Below are positions 42,717 to 50,937 of a stretch of 64,000 bases of DNA, piece by piece (positions within the stretch are counted from its first letter, which is position 1; every line of letters begins with the position of its first letter). Made by a program: the position numbers and the translations under genes. This DNA is from an uncultured Anaerovibrio sp. (GTDB lineage: Bacteria; Bacillota; Negativicutes; Selenomonadales; Selenomonadaceae), in assembly GCA_934203205.1 (NCBI GenBank), contig CAKPYV010000002.1:39179-103178 (forward strand). The letters are read 5' to 3'. The notes below the pieces were generated by a model that saw only the letters and a list, made by a program, of their open reading frames with translations, was not told where the DNA came from and made no database searches.

Positions 42717-44903
42717 TTAGGAGGCCTGCTGAGCCTGTTTGAGGCTTAGACCGATACGGCCTCTTTTTTCATCTACGCTGATAACCATTACCTTGAGAAT
42801 ATCTCCTACGGCTACCACATCAGCAGGGTGCTTTACCCGGCGATTGCTTAGCTCGGAAATATGAATAAGGCCGGCGGTTTTGATGCCAATATCTACGAAA
42901 ACACCGAAATCGGTAATGTTGCGCACTGTTCCCTGCATAATGGTGCCAGGCTGAATATCTGACAGCTTTACTACCGCCTTGCGGGTAAGGGGGGCTGGCA
43001 AATCCTCCCGGGGATCTCGGCCTGGCTTAATGAGAGCTTCTAAAATATCCTTTAGGGTTGGAATGCCGCAGTCCAGCTCCTTGGCTAGTCGGTTTACATT
43101 GGTTTCCTTGATTTTGGCCTTTAGCAGAGCCAAATGGTTTTTGTCTACCAGTTGGTCAGTATTCATGCCGAAATGGGCTAATACCTTTTGGGCAAGCTCG
43201 TAGGATTCTGGATGTACCGGAGTATTGTCCAAAGGAGTGGTGCTGTCCTTAATGCGGAGGAAGCCGGCGCACTGGGTAAAGGCGGCTTTGCCTAGACGGG
43301 CAACCTTTAACAGCTCCTTTCGGTTGTGGAAGCTGCCGTTTTCGTTGCGGTAGGCAACGATGTTTTTGGCTATGGAGCCATTGATACCGGCAATATGCTT
43401 TAGCAAGGCCTGGGAAGCGGTGTTCAGCTCCACGCCTACATGGTTTACTGCTGCCTCTACGGTTTGGTCCAGGGTATCAGAAAGCTGTTTTTGGTTTACA
43501 TCGTGCTGATATTGGCCTACGCCAATGGATTTGGGATCTATTTTTACCAGCTCTGCCAAAGGATCCTGCACCCGGCGGGCAATGGAAACAGCTCCCCGAA
43601 TGGTAACATCGTATTCGGGCAGTTCCTCCTTGGCCAGAGCGGAGGCAGAGTAAACGGAAGCTCCTGCTTCGTTGGTAATGATATAGTGGACATCCAGCTT
43701 GTTGTCCTTGATAAGTTTGGCGGTAAATTCTTCGGTTTCCAAGGAGGCTGTGCCGTTGCCAATGGAGATAAGGCCAACCTTATAACGGCGGATTACTTCC
43801 AGCATGGTGCGGGCGGACTGGGCGGCCCGGTTTTCTCCGTGGGTTAGATAAAGGACACCGTGGTGGAGTACCTGGCCGGTGGGGCTTACTACCGCCATTT
43901 TACAGCCGGTGCGATAGCCTGGGTCCAAGCCCATAACAGTGTAGCCAGCCAAAGGTGCCTGCAATAAAAGCTGTTTTAGATTGGTGCCGAAAATGCTAAT
44001 AGCCTGAGTTTCAGCCATTTCTGTCAGCTGACTGCGAAGCTCCCTTTCCAGAGAAGGGGATAGCAGTCTTTTCCAGCTATCCTCTATGGCCAGCTTCATA
44101 TCCTGCTGGTAAATGGAAGGCCCTTGTAGATATTCCTTTTGGATTAAATGAAGGATTTTGTCCTCCTCCAGCTGGAGCGTAACCTTGAGACAGCCTAGCT
44201 TTTCCCCGCGGTTAATGGCCAAAATGCGATGGGAAGGCATGGTTTTGACAGGTTCCTGATATTCCTTGTACATAAGAAATCTCTGGCCTTCTTCGGTTTC
44301 GCTGGTATCCTCAGCCATAAGGGTGGAGATTTGACCATGCTGGTGAATGTATTCCCGCAGCTTTTGCCGCAGCTTGGCGTTCTCGGAAATGATTTCGGCA
44401 ATAATATCTCTGGCGCCCTCCATAGCTTCCTGCCAGGTATTTACTTCCAGCTCTGGGTTGATGTATTTGCTGGCTTCCTTTTCTACACTGCCCTTGGTAT
44501 CCTTTTGCCACAAAATAGTGGTGGACAAAGGCTCCAAGCCCTTTTCTCTCGCCTTTTGTGCTCTGGTGCGTTTCTTCTGCTTAAAGGGGAGATAAATATC
44601 CTCCAGTTCCTGCAGCTTGGTGGTTTTTTCAATGGCCTGTTGCAGCTCATCCGTGAGCTTTCCTTGTTCGGCGATTTTGTTAAGGATTTCCTCCTGGCGT
44701 TTGACAAAATTCCGAAGATAGGCCAGTCGCTCTTCCAGCTTTCGAAGCTGTTCATCCTCCAGCTCTCCTGTGGCTTCCTTGCGGTATCTGGCGATAAAGG
44801 GAACTGTGTTTCCTTCATCCAAAAGCTTGATGGCGGCCTTGGCCTGCTCAGGGCGGATATTCAGCTCCTGAGCCAGGGCCTGGGGTATATTTTCTAGTAG
44901 CAT
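42717..44903 (-). CDS. tex: Tex family RNA-binding transcription accessory protein
   Basis: 728 residues. The N-terminal helical part shows VPFIARYRKEATGELEDEQLRKLEERLAYL (split motif VPFIARYRKEATGELEDEQL). The YqgF/RuvX-like nuclease fold reads VMGLDPGYRTGCKMAVV, the HhH motif ISGSIAKNIVAYR-like INGSIAKNIVAYRNENG, and the C-terminal S1 domain GTVRNITDFGVFVDIGIKTAGLIHISEL. Tex binds nucleic acids and affects transcription and phage or toxin gene expression in several bacteria. Length is normal. It is probably co-transcribed with the CobT-like gene, although the functions are not obviously linked. Confidence 0.93.
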   Translation of the reverse strand: MLLENIPQALAQELNIRPEQAKAAIKLLDEGNTVPFIARYRKEATGELEDEQLRKLEERLAYLRNFVKRQEEILNKIAEQGKLTDELQQAIEKTTKLQELEDIYLPFKQKKRTRAQKAREKGLEPLSTTILWQKDTKGSVEKEASKYINPELEVNTWQEAMEGARDIIAEIISENAKLRQKLREYIHQHGQISTLMAEDTSETEEGQRFLMYKEYQEPVKTMPSHRILAINRGEKLGCLKVTLQLEEDKILHLIQKEYLQGPSIYQQDMKLAIEDSWKRLLSPSLERELRSQLTEMAETQAISIFGTNLKQLLLQAPLAGYTVMGLDPGYRTGCKMAVVSPTGQVLHHGVLYLTHGENRAAQSARTMLEVIRRYKVGLISIGNGTASLETEEFTAKLIKDNKLDVHYIITNEAGASVYSASALAKEELPEYDVTIRGAVSIARRVQDPLAELVKIDPKSIGVGQYQHDVNQKQLSDTLDQTVEAAVNHVGVELNTASQALLKHIAGINGSIAKNIVAYRNENGSFHNRKELLKVARLGKAAFTQCAGFLRIKDSTTPLDNTPVHPESYELAQKVLAHFGMNTDQLVDKNHLALLKAKIKETNVNRLAKELDCGIPTLKDILEALIKPGRDPREDLPAPLTRKAVVKLSDIQPGTIMQGTVRNITDFGVFVDIGIKTAGLIHISELSNRRVKHPADVVAVGDILKVMVISVDEKRGRIGLSLKQAQQAS

Positions 44904-44946
44904 AAAAACATCCTTTGCAAATTAAATTTCATTTTATTCCAAGGGC

Positions 44947-44975
44947 TTGCAATCAACAGGATTGCAAGGTATAAT
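44947..44975 (+). promoter_or_regulatory. Promoter of small RNA 1 (antitoxin-like)
   Basis: TTGCAA (44947-44952), 17 bases, TATAAT (44970-44975). The same TTGCAA-N17-TATAAT arrangement recurs at 45301-45329. Confidence 0.75.
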
Positions 44976-44981
44976 GATTAT

Positions 44982-45068
44982 AAAGAAGGTGCTGCCGATA
45001 GACGGTTAGCCCATATATACTGGTATCAGAAAGATCGCTCAGTTTTGCGGACTAGGGGCGGTCTTTTC
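44982..45068 (+). ncRNA. Small RNA 1, candidate antitoxin overlapping the toxin 3' end
   Basis: About 87 nt from the promoter above to a hairpin AGATCGCTC/GGGCGGTCT (45032-45064) with a T run. It runs against the toxin gene and overlaps its last 17 bases, the stop codon lying in the shared hairpin. The 5' part GTGCTGCCGATAGACGGTTAGCCCAT is nearly repeated in small RNA 2. Convergent RNAs over a common terminator are the layout of the Fst/RNAII and TxpA/RatA type I systems. Antitoxin function is inferred. Confidence 0.6.
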
Positions 45069-45162
45069 TGTTAGAAATATCTTTGCCGAATTGGTAGCCT
45101 AGACCTATACAGGCTATTAGGCTGAGAAGCCCAATAAATAAAGCTACTAGTTCAAACGACAT
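45052..45162 (-). CDS. Small hydrophobic peptide, type I toxin-like (holin-like toxin family)
   Basis: 36 residues: MSFELVALFIGLLSLIACIG, then LGYQFGKDISNRKDRP. One transmembrane helix (about residues 4-24) is followed by a charged tail with GKDI, the pattern of putative holin-like toxins in Firmicutes. ATG 45162 has a strong GGAGGG ten bases upstream (45173-45178). The promoter on the same strand is an extended -10 (TGCTATAAT) at 45274-45282, giving an about 105-nt leader with strong GC stems, a common way to hold toxin mRNA translation low. It is flanked on both sides by homologous small RNAs on the opposite strand. Toxicity is inferred. Confidence 0.65.
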   Translation of the reverse strand: MSFELVALFIGLLSLIACIGLGYQFGKDISNRKDRP

Positions 45163-45273
45163 CGTATCACTGCCCTCCTATATGTATTCCGGCAAGCCGG
45201 TTTCTATATAATCGGAGGGTCACAGTCCCTCCGTAGAGGGCCAACCGCCTACCGTTATGGCAGCATCGAATTT

Positions 45274-45282
45274 ATTATAGCA
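45274..45282 (-). promoter_or_regulatory. Extended -10 promoter of the toxin-like gene
   Basis: TGCTATAAT on the minus strand, with no good -35. The start is expected near 45267. The following leader shares GATGCTGCC and CGGTTGGCCC with the two small RNAs in the same sense. Confidence 0.55.
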
Positions 45283-45300
45283 TAATTGACTTATAAAGTC

Positions 45301-45329
45301 TTGCAATTACTTTAATTGAAAGGTATAAT
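45301..45329 (+). promoter_or_regulatory. Promoter of small RNA 2
   Basis: TTGCAA (45301-45306), 17 bases, TATAAT (45324-45329). It stands back to back with the toxin promoter. Confidence 0.75.
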
Positions 45330-45335
45330 AAAAGT

Positions 45336-45430
45336 AAAGAAAGTGCCACCGATAGACGGTTGGCCCATTTACTAGTTAGTTAGAAATAACCGCTCGGTTT
45401 AGGCTCTGGGGCGGTTATTTCTGTTTATGG
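45336..45430 (+). ncRNA. Small RNA 2, paralogue of small RNA 1 without an adjacent toxin
   Basis: About 95 nt. It shares with RNA 1 AAAGAA-GTGC-CCGATAGACGGTT-GCCCAT and the same layout. It ends in a 12-base-pair terminator AGAAATAACCGC/GCGGTTATTTCT (45382-45422). On the opposite strand the terminator can encode NRNNRPRA, resembling the toxin tail NRKDRP, but a stop codon lies shortly before it and no toxin frame remains. It may be an orphan antitoxin left from a second toxin unit. Confidence 0.55.
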
Positions 45431-45601
45431 GTATCTTTACTAATCTTCAGGAAAAATAAGTCTAAGTACAAAATTAACAATGATAAATTATATACTTCAA
45501 GAGTATTTTCCGTTGTAAATAGAACTACTATAACATTAATGGTAAGTGTTTATCCCGGTGGCAAGATATTAGTACATATTAGCAATATAGGCGAATAGAG
45601 C

Positions 45602-45640
45602 AAAAAACTCCCCTCTTTATTTCGAAGAGAGGAGTTTTTT
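45602..45640. terminator. Strong bidirectional hairpin terminator
   Basis: AAAAAACTCC-CTCT and AGAG-GGAGTTTTTT. It lies beyond the 3' end of the large minus-strand gene ending at 45728. Between 45431 and 45601 the sequence is AT-rich, and apart from toxin-tail traces nothing was recognised. Confidence 0.75.
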
Positions 45641-45727
45641 AGTTTAAGGCCTAGGACAGGTATTTTTATTATTTACAGAAAAAATTGATGGTAATCAGAT
45701 TGCGCAAGGCAAAATAGTTAAAAGCTG

Positions 45728-48700
45728 TTAAAAGCTGACTTCAATGCTTTCTATAGCATGGCTACGGCTGAACAGTATTTCACTGTACATCCTAGGCAGC
45801 ACACAGCCGTCAAATTCTTTCACTGTGCCATCTGCCATGCTTACAATCAGCTTTGCCGCACCACGGCGGTAGCTCACCGGCACACCGCACCAGCTAAAGC
45901 CAAGTCCGGTATCGCCCATTTCAGCATCAGTCAGAAGCTGCGGCATAAATACAGCACAACCTTTCTCGATTCTAATGCCCAGCTCCCCCCAACGGGTGAG
46001 AATTTCCTCCTTTACCTGTCCCGTCATGCCCGGCTGACAGGCCCCCTTATGATAAGGGGTATGGGAATAAGCATCAAAAGGAAAAGCTCCATATACCTCA
46101 GGTAACTTGGCAGAACCGCCTAGACCTGCCTTGATTTCCTGGTACAGAGATTTCAGCTTTTCCCCATAGCCATCCTTATCAGCCAGGGAGCGCAAGGCAT
46201 TTTCCTGCACAGCCACCAGTAGCTTGGCTACCATGTGCCAGTAGATGCTGCCAAGACCTTCGTAGGCATAGAAGGTGCCCGACCTGCCCGTAAAGGCATG
46301 GTGCTTAAAGACTTCCTCATAAAGTGCCAAAAGCTTCTCCCTGTCAGCAGCCTCCATGGAAGCCTGAGTCTCCAGCCAGCCCATGAGCTTTTCCTCATTC
46401 TGGCAGCAGGCAGGAAAATGATAGAATCCAGCCAAATCCTGCTCCAGATAACTCTCCAATCCCTTTGCTCTGTCAGGTGTGATGCGGTTCTTTGCCAAAA
46501 AGCCCTGCAAATTCTTATTTGGATAAAGCATATAAGAATTCTGCCTATCCTCGTACATGCCGCTATGCCTGAGGGCAGTGCAGATTTCCACTGCCTCCCC
46601 GGAGGTCAGAAGCCCGCTGGACAGTACAGCCACCTGCCCCTCCAGCATTTCCTGCAAATGCTCTATCTCCATGCCTCCCTTGTCAATTCTCAGGGTGTTA
46701 TAGGTATGATAAAGCCCATCCTGTCGCTTATTGCAGCAAATTGTCCCGGATACCACGCGCTCAACCAGCCGATAAAAATCTTTTAGCTCCTCGCCGGACA
46801 CCTGGGTATCCTGGGTATCGCCAGTCCCATAATCCCCTCTATACAGGCTGTCCCTTTCCTGCTGGAAAATCATGCCTGCTTTGTCAGTAAAGGCCTTGCG
46901 GCTGGACGCCTCCGCAAAGACTGTATTCTCTGCTTCCATGCTTGCTGCACCTGCATAAAGCTTTTTCAACTCCTGCATACATGCTGCCATTGTAGCAGGT
47001 ATCTCATAAACAGCTTCACTATGACGACCATAAATATCCATCAGAAATTTCAGCATCCGCTCCATGTAGCAGGTAGTTACCATAGACAAGCCCCAGCCTG
47101 CCAAAGCATTGTTTGCATCATTCCACTCAGGCCGCTGAGTATTCATCCAAACACCGCCGCCAGGCACAAGATTTGCAGCCTTGGCAATCATCAGCTGCAA
47201 AAGCTTGGCAGTCAGGTTCACCAGTGCCACTCTGCCTTCTTTATCCAGTATTAGCTTCTGATCAGAACCAAGGGACTCTGCCTTTCTCAGAAGCTCATCA
47301 CTGAGGTCCTTGTCAAAAATCAAGGAATTTCTTGGATCCTGGCAAATTTCCTCATAGCTTTTCAGCCTATATGGTACATTGGCAGTGGAAAACAGCTTGG
47401 CAGACAGGTAATTATCCAGCAAAGCGGCATCATAGTCTGCCAAAAGCTCCAGGAGCTTTTGGAGATAAATCACCTGATGATCGCCCCAATAGCCAAACTG
47501 CGCCCAAGGGTCCGAAGGATCAGGACACTCCCAGTCAATTCCCTCCCGGGAAATGCGATAAGGATTGAAGCCGTCAATGGTCATGGCATTGACGAACTTC
47601 GCCACAACATTGGCAATATATTCAGGGTAGGACATCAGCAAGGCTTCCCAGTTCTGAAAAATATCACGCCAATTGCCCTCGTAGTTCAGCACCTGGTTGC
47701 CGGCAGCATCAGTCAGGGCAATATTGAACTTATTCCACGGACGAGAAGGATCCCCGTGCCTGCGGGAAAAAATCACCGGCAGATATTCCATATACAGCCG
47801 GAGCAGCTGGCTGTCACCAGTGGCCACAATCAATTCCTTCAGCAGCTTTTTCTCTAACAGCTCCCCTGCCATATTCCTCCTCAGCTTTTCATATGTACCG
47901 CTACATGGCTTGTCCTGCTTATCTGCCGACTGTTTCTTGGACATATCAGCCAGCAGCCTTGCCGCCCTGTCATATTCAGCAACGCTACGCTGTTTCACAA
48001 AAGCAAGAAAATCTGCCACATCAATCCTGCCATCATTAGCAAAAAAGCCACCCCGCATTATATTGAAAATCACATTGGTACGATGGTGGACACAGGCCAT
48101 CTCGTCAGCGGTGGACTGAATACCGTCAGCCTCCCCAATAAACCTGTCCAGCTCCTCTTCTGTAGCCCCAATATCCTTTGCCAGAAGCCTTGCCGCCTCG
48201 TTCCTGTCGGCAAGCACCTTTTTCAGCTCCACAATATCAGCAGCAGTCCGAGAATGGTCAAAAGCACTTGCCCAGCTGTCCTCTGAACCAGCTGCCAGCT
48301 CAGACTCGTGGAGGATGAAGCAGCTACCCCTGCCGCCCTTTACAACATCGGTTTCTATTAGCTTCCTGCCTACAGCAAAATCCTGTATCACCCCATCAGA
48401 AATATACACCGCATCAGAAGTGGTAAACCAGCAGGTATTCGCAAGTAGTGCCTCATTTGGCTCCGCCCTGTCCGTCAGGGCAGAGGAAAGGGCAAATATG
48501 GCCAGCCCCGACTCCCGATCTAGTTCTGTACTCTTGTATGCATCCACCAACACGGACATATTGTTCTGCAAGGAAGCATCCACAATGGCAGGCAGGATAT
48601 TTCTGGCACCATCCAAAACGCGCACCTTCTGAGGCTTAGCACTGATATTGATAATCTTTGCCAGCTTGACCAGACCAAAACGCCTGCCGGAAGTCCAGCC

Positions 48701-49129
48701 ATAGCGGAATACCAGCTGCAGTGCCTCATTGCGCGCCTCAAAAATCACCTTGGAGCCGTTGATATTTTTGTACAGGCTGTACTGCACACCATCCTCCGGG
48801 ATACCTGCCGCCCCGATCCCCTGCAAAAACCTGCCAAAAGGCTCCCACAGAGCCACGCCCTCTGCCGTTTCCACCTGAATCGCCGTATAGGAGCCGGTGG
48901 TGTACTTGTAGTCGGCAATCCTGTCCGCCGTACCATACTGGAAAATGGCATGGTCAGCATTCTTCCTGCCGGCAGTAATACCTCCCTTTGCCCACAGAAA
49001 ATTCCATACATCGCTGGAGCTGGTAATAGTCATAAAGAAATCATCCATACGGTCATAGTTTTCCAGCTTATAGAACTTCTCACCCTCCAAAATAACAAAA
49101 TAGCCCTTGACATCCTTGGAATTGCTCAC
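45728..49129 (-). CDS. Very large cytosolic protein, possibly a carbohydrate-active (alpha/alpha)6-barrel enzyme
   Basis: 1133 residues from GTG 49129 behind GGGGAGA; no signal peptide. The first 330 residues are beta-rich (AIFQYGTADRIADYKYTTGSY cut here to YKYTTGSYTAIQVE; VSVLVDAYKS), like the beta-sandwich that precedes the catalytic barrel in glycoside phosphorylases and related families. The centre has NYEGNWRDIFQNWEALL, GIDWECPDPSDPWAQFGYWG and PGGGVWMNTQRPEWNDANNA, aromatic- and acid-rich helical stretches that fit an (alpha/alpha)6 barrel with acidic catalytic residues. The C-terminal 70 residues are again beta. I do not recognise a named family. Codon choice is visibly more GC-rich than in the neighbours, suggesting transfer. 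It is monocistronic. Confidence 0.6.
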   Translation of the reverse strand: MSNSKDVKGYFVILEGEKFYKLENYDRMDDFFMTITSSSDVWNFLWAKGGITAGRKNADHAIFQYGTADRIADYKYTTGSYTAIQVETAEGVALWEPFGRFLQGIGAAGIPEDGVQYSLYKNINGSKVIFEARNEALQLVFRYGWTSGRRFGLVKLAKIINISAKPQKVRVLDGARNILPAIVDASLQNNMSVLVDAYKSTELDRESGLAIFALSSALTDRAEPNEALLANTCWFTTSDAVYISDGVIQDFAVGRKLIETDVVKGGRGSCFILHESELAAGSEDSWASAFDHSRTAADIVELKKVLADRNEAARLLAKDIGATEEELDRFIGEADGIQSTADEMACVHHRTNVIFNIMRGGFFANDGRIDVADFLAFVKQRSVAEYDRAARLLADMSKKQSADKQDKPCSGTYEKLRRNMAGELLEKKLLKELIVATGDSQLLRLYMEYLPVIFSRRHGDPSRPWNKFNIALTDAAGNQVLNYEGNWRDIFQNWEALLMSYPEYIANVVAKFVNAMTIDGFNPYRISREGIDWECPDPSDPWAQFGYWGDHQVIYLQKLLELLADYDAALLDNYLSAKLFSTANVPYRLKSYEEICQDPRNSLIFDKDLSDELLRKAESLGSDQKLILDKEGRVALVNLTAKLLQLMIAKAANLVPGGGVWMNTQRPEWNDANNALAGWGLSMVTTCYMERMLKFLMDIYGRHSEAVYEIPATMAACMQELKKLYAGAASMEAENTVFAEASSRKAFTDKAGMIFQQERDSLYRGDYGTGDTQDTQVSGEELKDFYRLVERVVSGTICCNKRQDGLYHTYNTLRIDKGGMEIEHLQEMLEGQVAVLSSGLLTSGEAVEICTALRHSGMYEDRQNSYMLYPNKNLQGFLAKNRITPDRAKGLESYLEQDLAGFYHFPACCQNEEKLMGWLETQASMEAADREKLLALYEEVFKHHAFTGRSGTFYAYEGLGSIYWHMVAKLLVAVQENALRSLADKDGYGEKLKSLYQEIKAGLGGSAKLPEVYGAFPFDAYSHTPYHKGACQPGMTGQVKEEILTRWGELGIRIEKGCAVFMPQLLTDAEMGDTGLGFSWCGVPVSYRRGAAKLIVSMADGTVKEFDGCVLPRMYSEILFSRSHAIESIEVSF

Positions 49130-49358
49130 AACAATTCTCTCCCCTCTCTAAAATGTTAAAACAGCCCGAAAAAAGTTCTCAAGACTTCTGACAAAACAAT
49201 CAAAAATCTCTTGTTATCTGTTTATTATTCTAACAAAAGGGAAGTTTTTATAAAGGGTGTCAGGGCTTCTTTGTTACTATGTTACAAAAAATCCTATCAT
49301 ATATAGAAACACTGCTAAAAGGAAAGCCTTTCAGCAAGCACTAAAGTAGCTCAGCAAG

Positions 49359-49547
49359 CTATTTTTTACTTATATCCTGCTTGCCATACATGTACTCATA
49401 ATACTGCTGCTTCATTTCCTTCCTGGTCTTTACCAGCGGCCACAGCTCCCCTAGGGCATCCTCCCGCATGGCAGCTGCCAGATGGGGATACAGCTGGGGA
49501 TTATCCGCGCTCATGTCCTGGATCAGCTCCTTGACCTTCTGGCGCAC
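49359..49547 (-). pseudogene. C-terminal remnant of an unknown gene
   Basis: 62 residues from a poorly placed GTG, helical and charged (VKELIQDMSADNPQLYPHLA, then EYMYGKQDISKK at the end). No ribosome-binding site precedes it. Its 5' boundary coincides with the beginning of an opposite-strand restriction-enzyme fragment at about 49548, so it is probably the 3' end of a longer gene cut by recombination. Product not recognised. Confidence 0.45.
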
Positions 49548-49722
49548 AAAAGATGGTGATGTGGTAGCATATCATATCTATAACAGAAACAGCTTTGAAG
49601 ATTATCTGCTTGATGATACATGCTTTGAGCGTGCGTCCACCAAAAAACACGATTATGCACATATTTATGAGAATGACGGAAAGATGTATATAAACCTCAA
49701 TGCACAGATTAGATTTATTTGA
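49548..49722 (+). pseudogene. C-terminal remnant of a HpaII-like type II restriction endonuclease
   Basis: About 57 residues without a start codon: KDGDVVAYHIYNRNSFEDYL, then a stretch ending YENDGKMYINLNAQIRF. This resembles the C-terminus of HpaII-family (CCGG) endonucleases, which end in a conserved YIxLNLQIRF-like strand. No methyltransferase gene is nearby. The fragment begins exactly where the opposite-strand remnant ends, marking a deletion or insertion scar. The family call is from memory of the pattern. Confidence 0.5.
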
Positions 49723-49835
49723 TGTATGAAGATGGCTGGCCTAAGCAATTAGGCTGGCTTTTTTGTGCACAATTTTGTTAAACAAATGCAATACATTGCG
49801 AATAACTTTTTATTTGTAAATTATGTGGAAAGAAA

Positions 49836-49864
49836 TTGACAGATTTTGCTTTATAAAGTAAAAT
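49836..49864 (+). promoter_or_regulatory. Promoter of the Fur-family gene, with a possible PerR/Fur-like box downstream
   Basis: TTGACA (49836-49841), 17 bases, TAAAAT (49859-49864). Downstream, GAATAATTATTATTT (49890-49904) is a near palindrome with 11 of 14 defined positions of a PerR box (TTATAAT-N-ATTATAA), possibly for autoregulation. It ends about ten bases before the GGAGG ribosome-binding site. Confidence 0.6.
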
Positions 49865-49924
49865 CAATCTATTAGTAATTCTTTTAAATGAATAATTATT
49901 ATTTATTAGAATGGAGGAAATACC

Positions 49925-50365
49925 ATGTTAGGAACAGAAGCTGTAACCAAAATTTTGCGGGAAAAAGGCTTCAAGGTTACCCCCCAGAGATTGGCGGTAT
50001 ATGATGCCTTATCCAGCACTAAAAGCCATCCCAATGCGGAAATGCTGTACCAGATGCTGCAGCCTAGCTATCCAACTATGAGTCTGGCCACAGTGTACAA
50101 GACTATGGATATTTTTGCGGAGCTGGGCTTGATTCAGGTGTTGAATGTAGGAGAGGACAGCTATCGCTATGATGCGGAAACAGCCAGCCATCCTCATATT
50201 CGCTGTACTGAATGTAATCGTGTGGATGATATTTTTGATTTTCAGGATGAAGGCTTGATGAACGGAGTGGAGAGCCAAACTGGCTATCAGCTTACAGGCC
50301 GTCAGTTGTATTTCTTTGGCTGCTGTCCTCACTGCCAAGAGAAGGCTTCTGCTTTGCGCCATTAA
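49925..50365 (+). CDS. Fur-family metalloregulator (Fur/PerR/Zur type)
   Basis: 146 residues. The N-terminal winged helix has GFKVTPQRLAVYDALSSTKSHPNAEMLYQML and PTMSLATVYKTMDIFAELG, the Fur-family recognition helix. The C-terminal dimerisation domain has the HPHIRCTECNRVDDI metal/zinc region (residues 91-105, Cys97 and Cys100) and a second CxxC (CCPHC, residues 137-140), which make the structural Zn site. It binds metal or senses peroxide and represses uptake or stress genes. Whether it is Fur, PerR or Zur cannot be decided here; the short length and PerR-like box lean to PerR. Confidence 0.88.
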   Translation: MLGTEAVTKILREKGFKVTPQRLAVYDALSSTKSHPNAEMLYQMLQPSYPTMSLATVYKTMDIFAELGLIQVLNVGEDSYRYDAETASHPHIRCTECNRVDDIFDFQDEGLMNGVESQTGYQLTGRQLYFFGCCPHCQEKASALRH

Positions 50366-50433
50366 TGGTTAAGGTTAGGATGATTGCAGGTATCTATTAG
50401 GTTGGGGGTTGCCAGCTGGAAATAATTCACGAA

Positions 50434-50477
50434 AAAAGCTTGCCATGAGTGTGTTGTGTGTGCTCTGGCAAGCTTTT
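50434..50477 (+). terminator. Terminator after the Fur-family gene
   Basis: AAAAGCTTGCCA (50434-50445) pairs perfectly with TGGCAAGCTTTT (50466-50477). Confidence 0.75.
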
Positions 50478-50491
50478 GGTAATTTTGGGAC

Positions 50492-50649
50492 AAAAAAATA
50501 CCCTCAGATAAGCGCTGAGGGCTGAAAGGGATTGACTATAGGGGATGTACTATAGGGAATACATCACCTTAACTGCAAGGTCGAGAAATGGCGTTGGAAA
50601 AAAACAACCTTGCAGATGGTAAGCTACATAAATTTTGTAAACTTATCTT
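50492..50649 (-). ncRNA. Unassigned small RNA with C-rich repeats
   Basis: An intergenic minus-strand unit with its own promoter and terminator (CCCTCAG/CTGAGGG plus seven T at 50492-50521). About 157 nt. It folds into a hairpin CUGCAAGGU/ACCUUGCAG holding an inner GUUG/CAAC loop, then GAUGUA/UACAUC, then the terminator. Two copies of CCCUAUAGU and further C runs (AUCCCC, AAUCCC) lie in loops or unpaired stretches, so they could pair with GGGG/AGGGG ribosome-binding sites. No coding potential seen. It is adjacent to, and opposed to, the Fur-family gene. Family not recognised. Confidence 0.6.
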
Positions 50650-50655
50650 GTCATT

Positions 50656-50684
50656 ATATTAGCACAAATGATTATACAAGTCAA
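50656..50684 (-). promoter_or_regulatory. Promoter of the unassigned small RNA
   Basis: On the minus strand TTGACT (50684-50679), 17 bases, TAATAT (50661-50656). Confidence 0.6.
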
Positions 50685-50872
50685 TATAAAATTGTATCTT
50701 TTTCTAATTAAACTTTATTAAATACATTCAATAGTCTACTAAAAACACGAATTGTTAGCAGAGTGAACATAGTGTTTAATATTAGTTTCAATTGGTTAAA
50801 GAATACGACGAATGGAAAATATACAATCTATTTGTGAACAAAATTTCACAAATTAGAGAAAATGGGGATATT

Positions 50873-50901
50873 TTGACTTTACAGCCATTTTACAGTATTC
50901 T
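50873..50901 (+). promoter_or_regulatory. Promoter of the walJ-htrA-rlmH operon
   Basis: TTGACT (50873-50878), 17 bases, TATTCT (50896-50901), 36 bases before the walJ start. The stretch 50685-50872 is AT-rich with nothing else recognised. Confidence 0.5.
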
Positions 50902-50937
50902 TGATTATATTATAGAAGTGTGGAGTGATGATAGATT

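Noticed and set aside
45431..45600. A second hydrophobic toxin gene beside small RNA 2
   Set aside because: On the minus strand only a tail-like NRNNRPRA remains, preceded by a stop codon; no start with ribosome-binding site and hydrophobic stretch was found.
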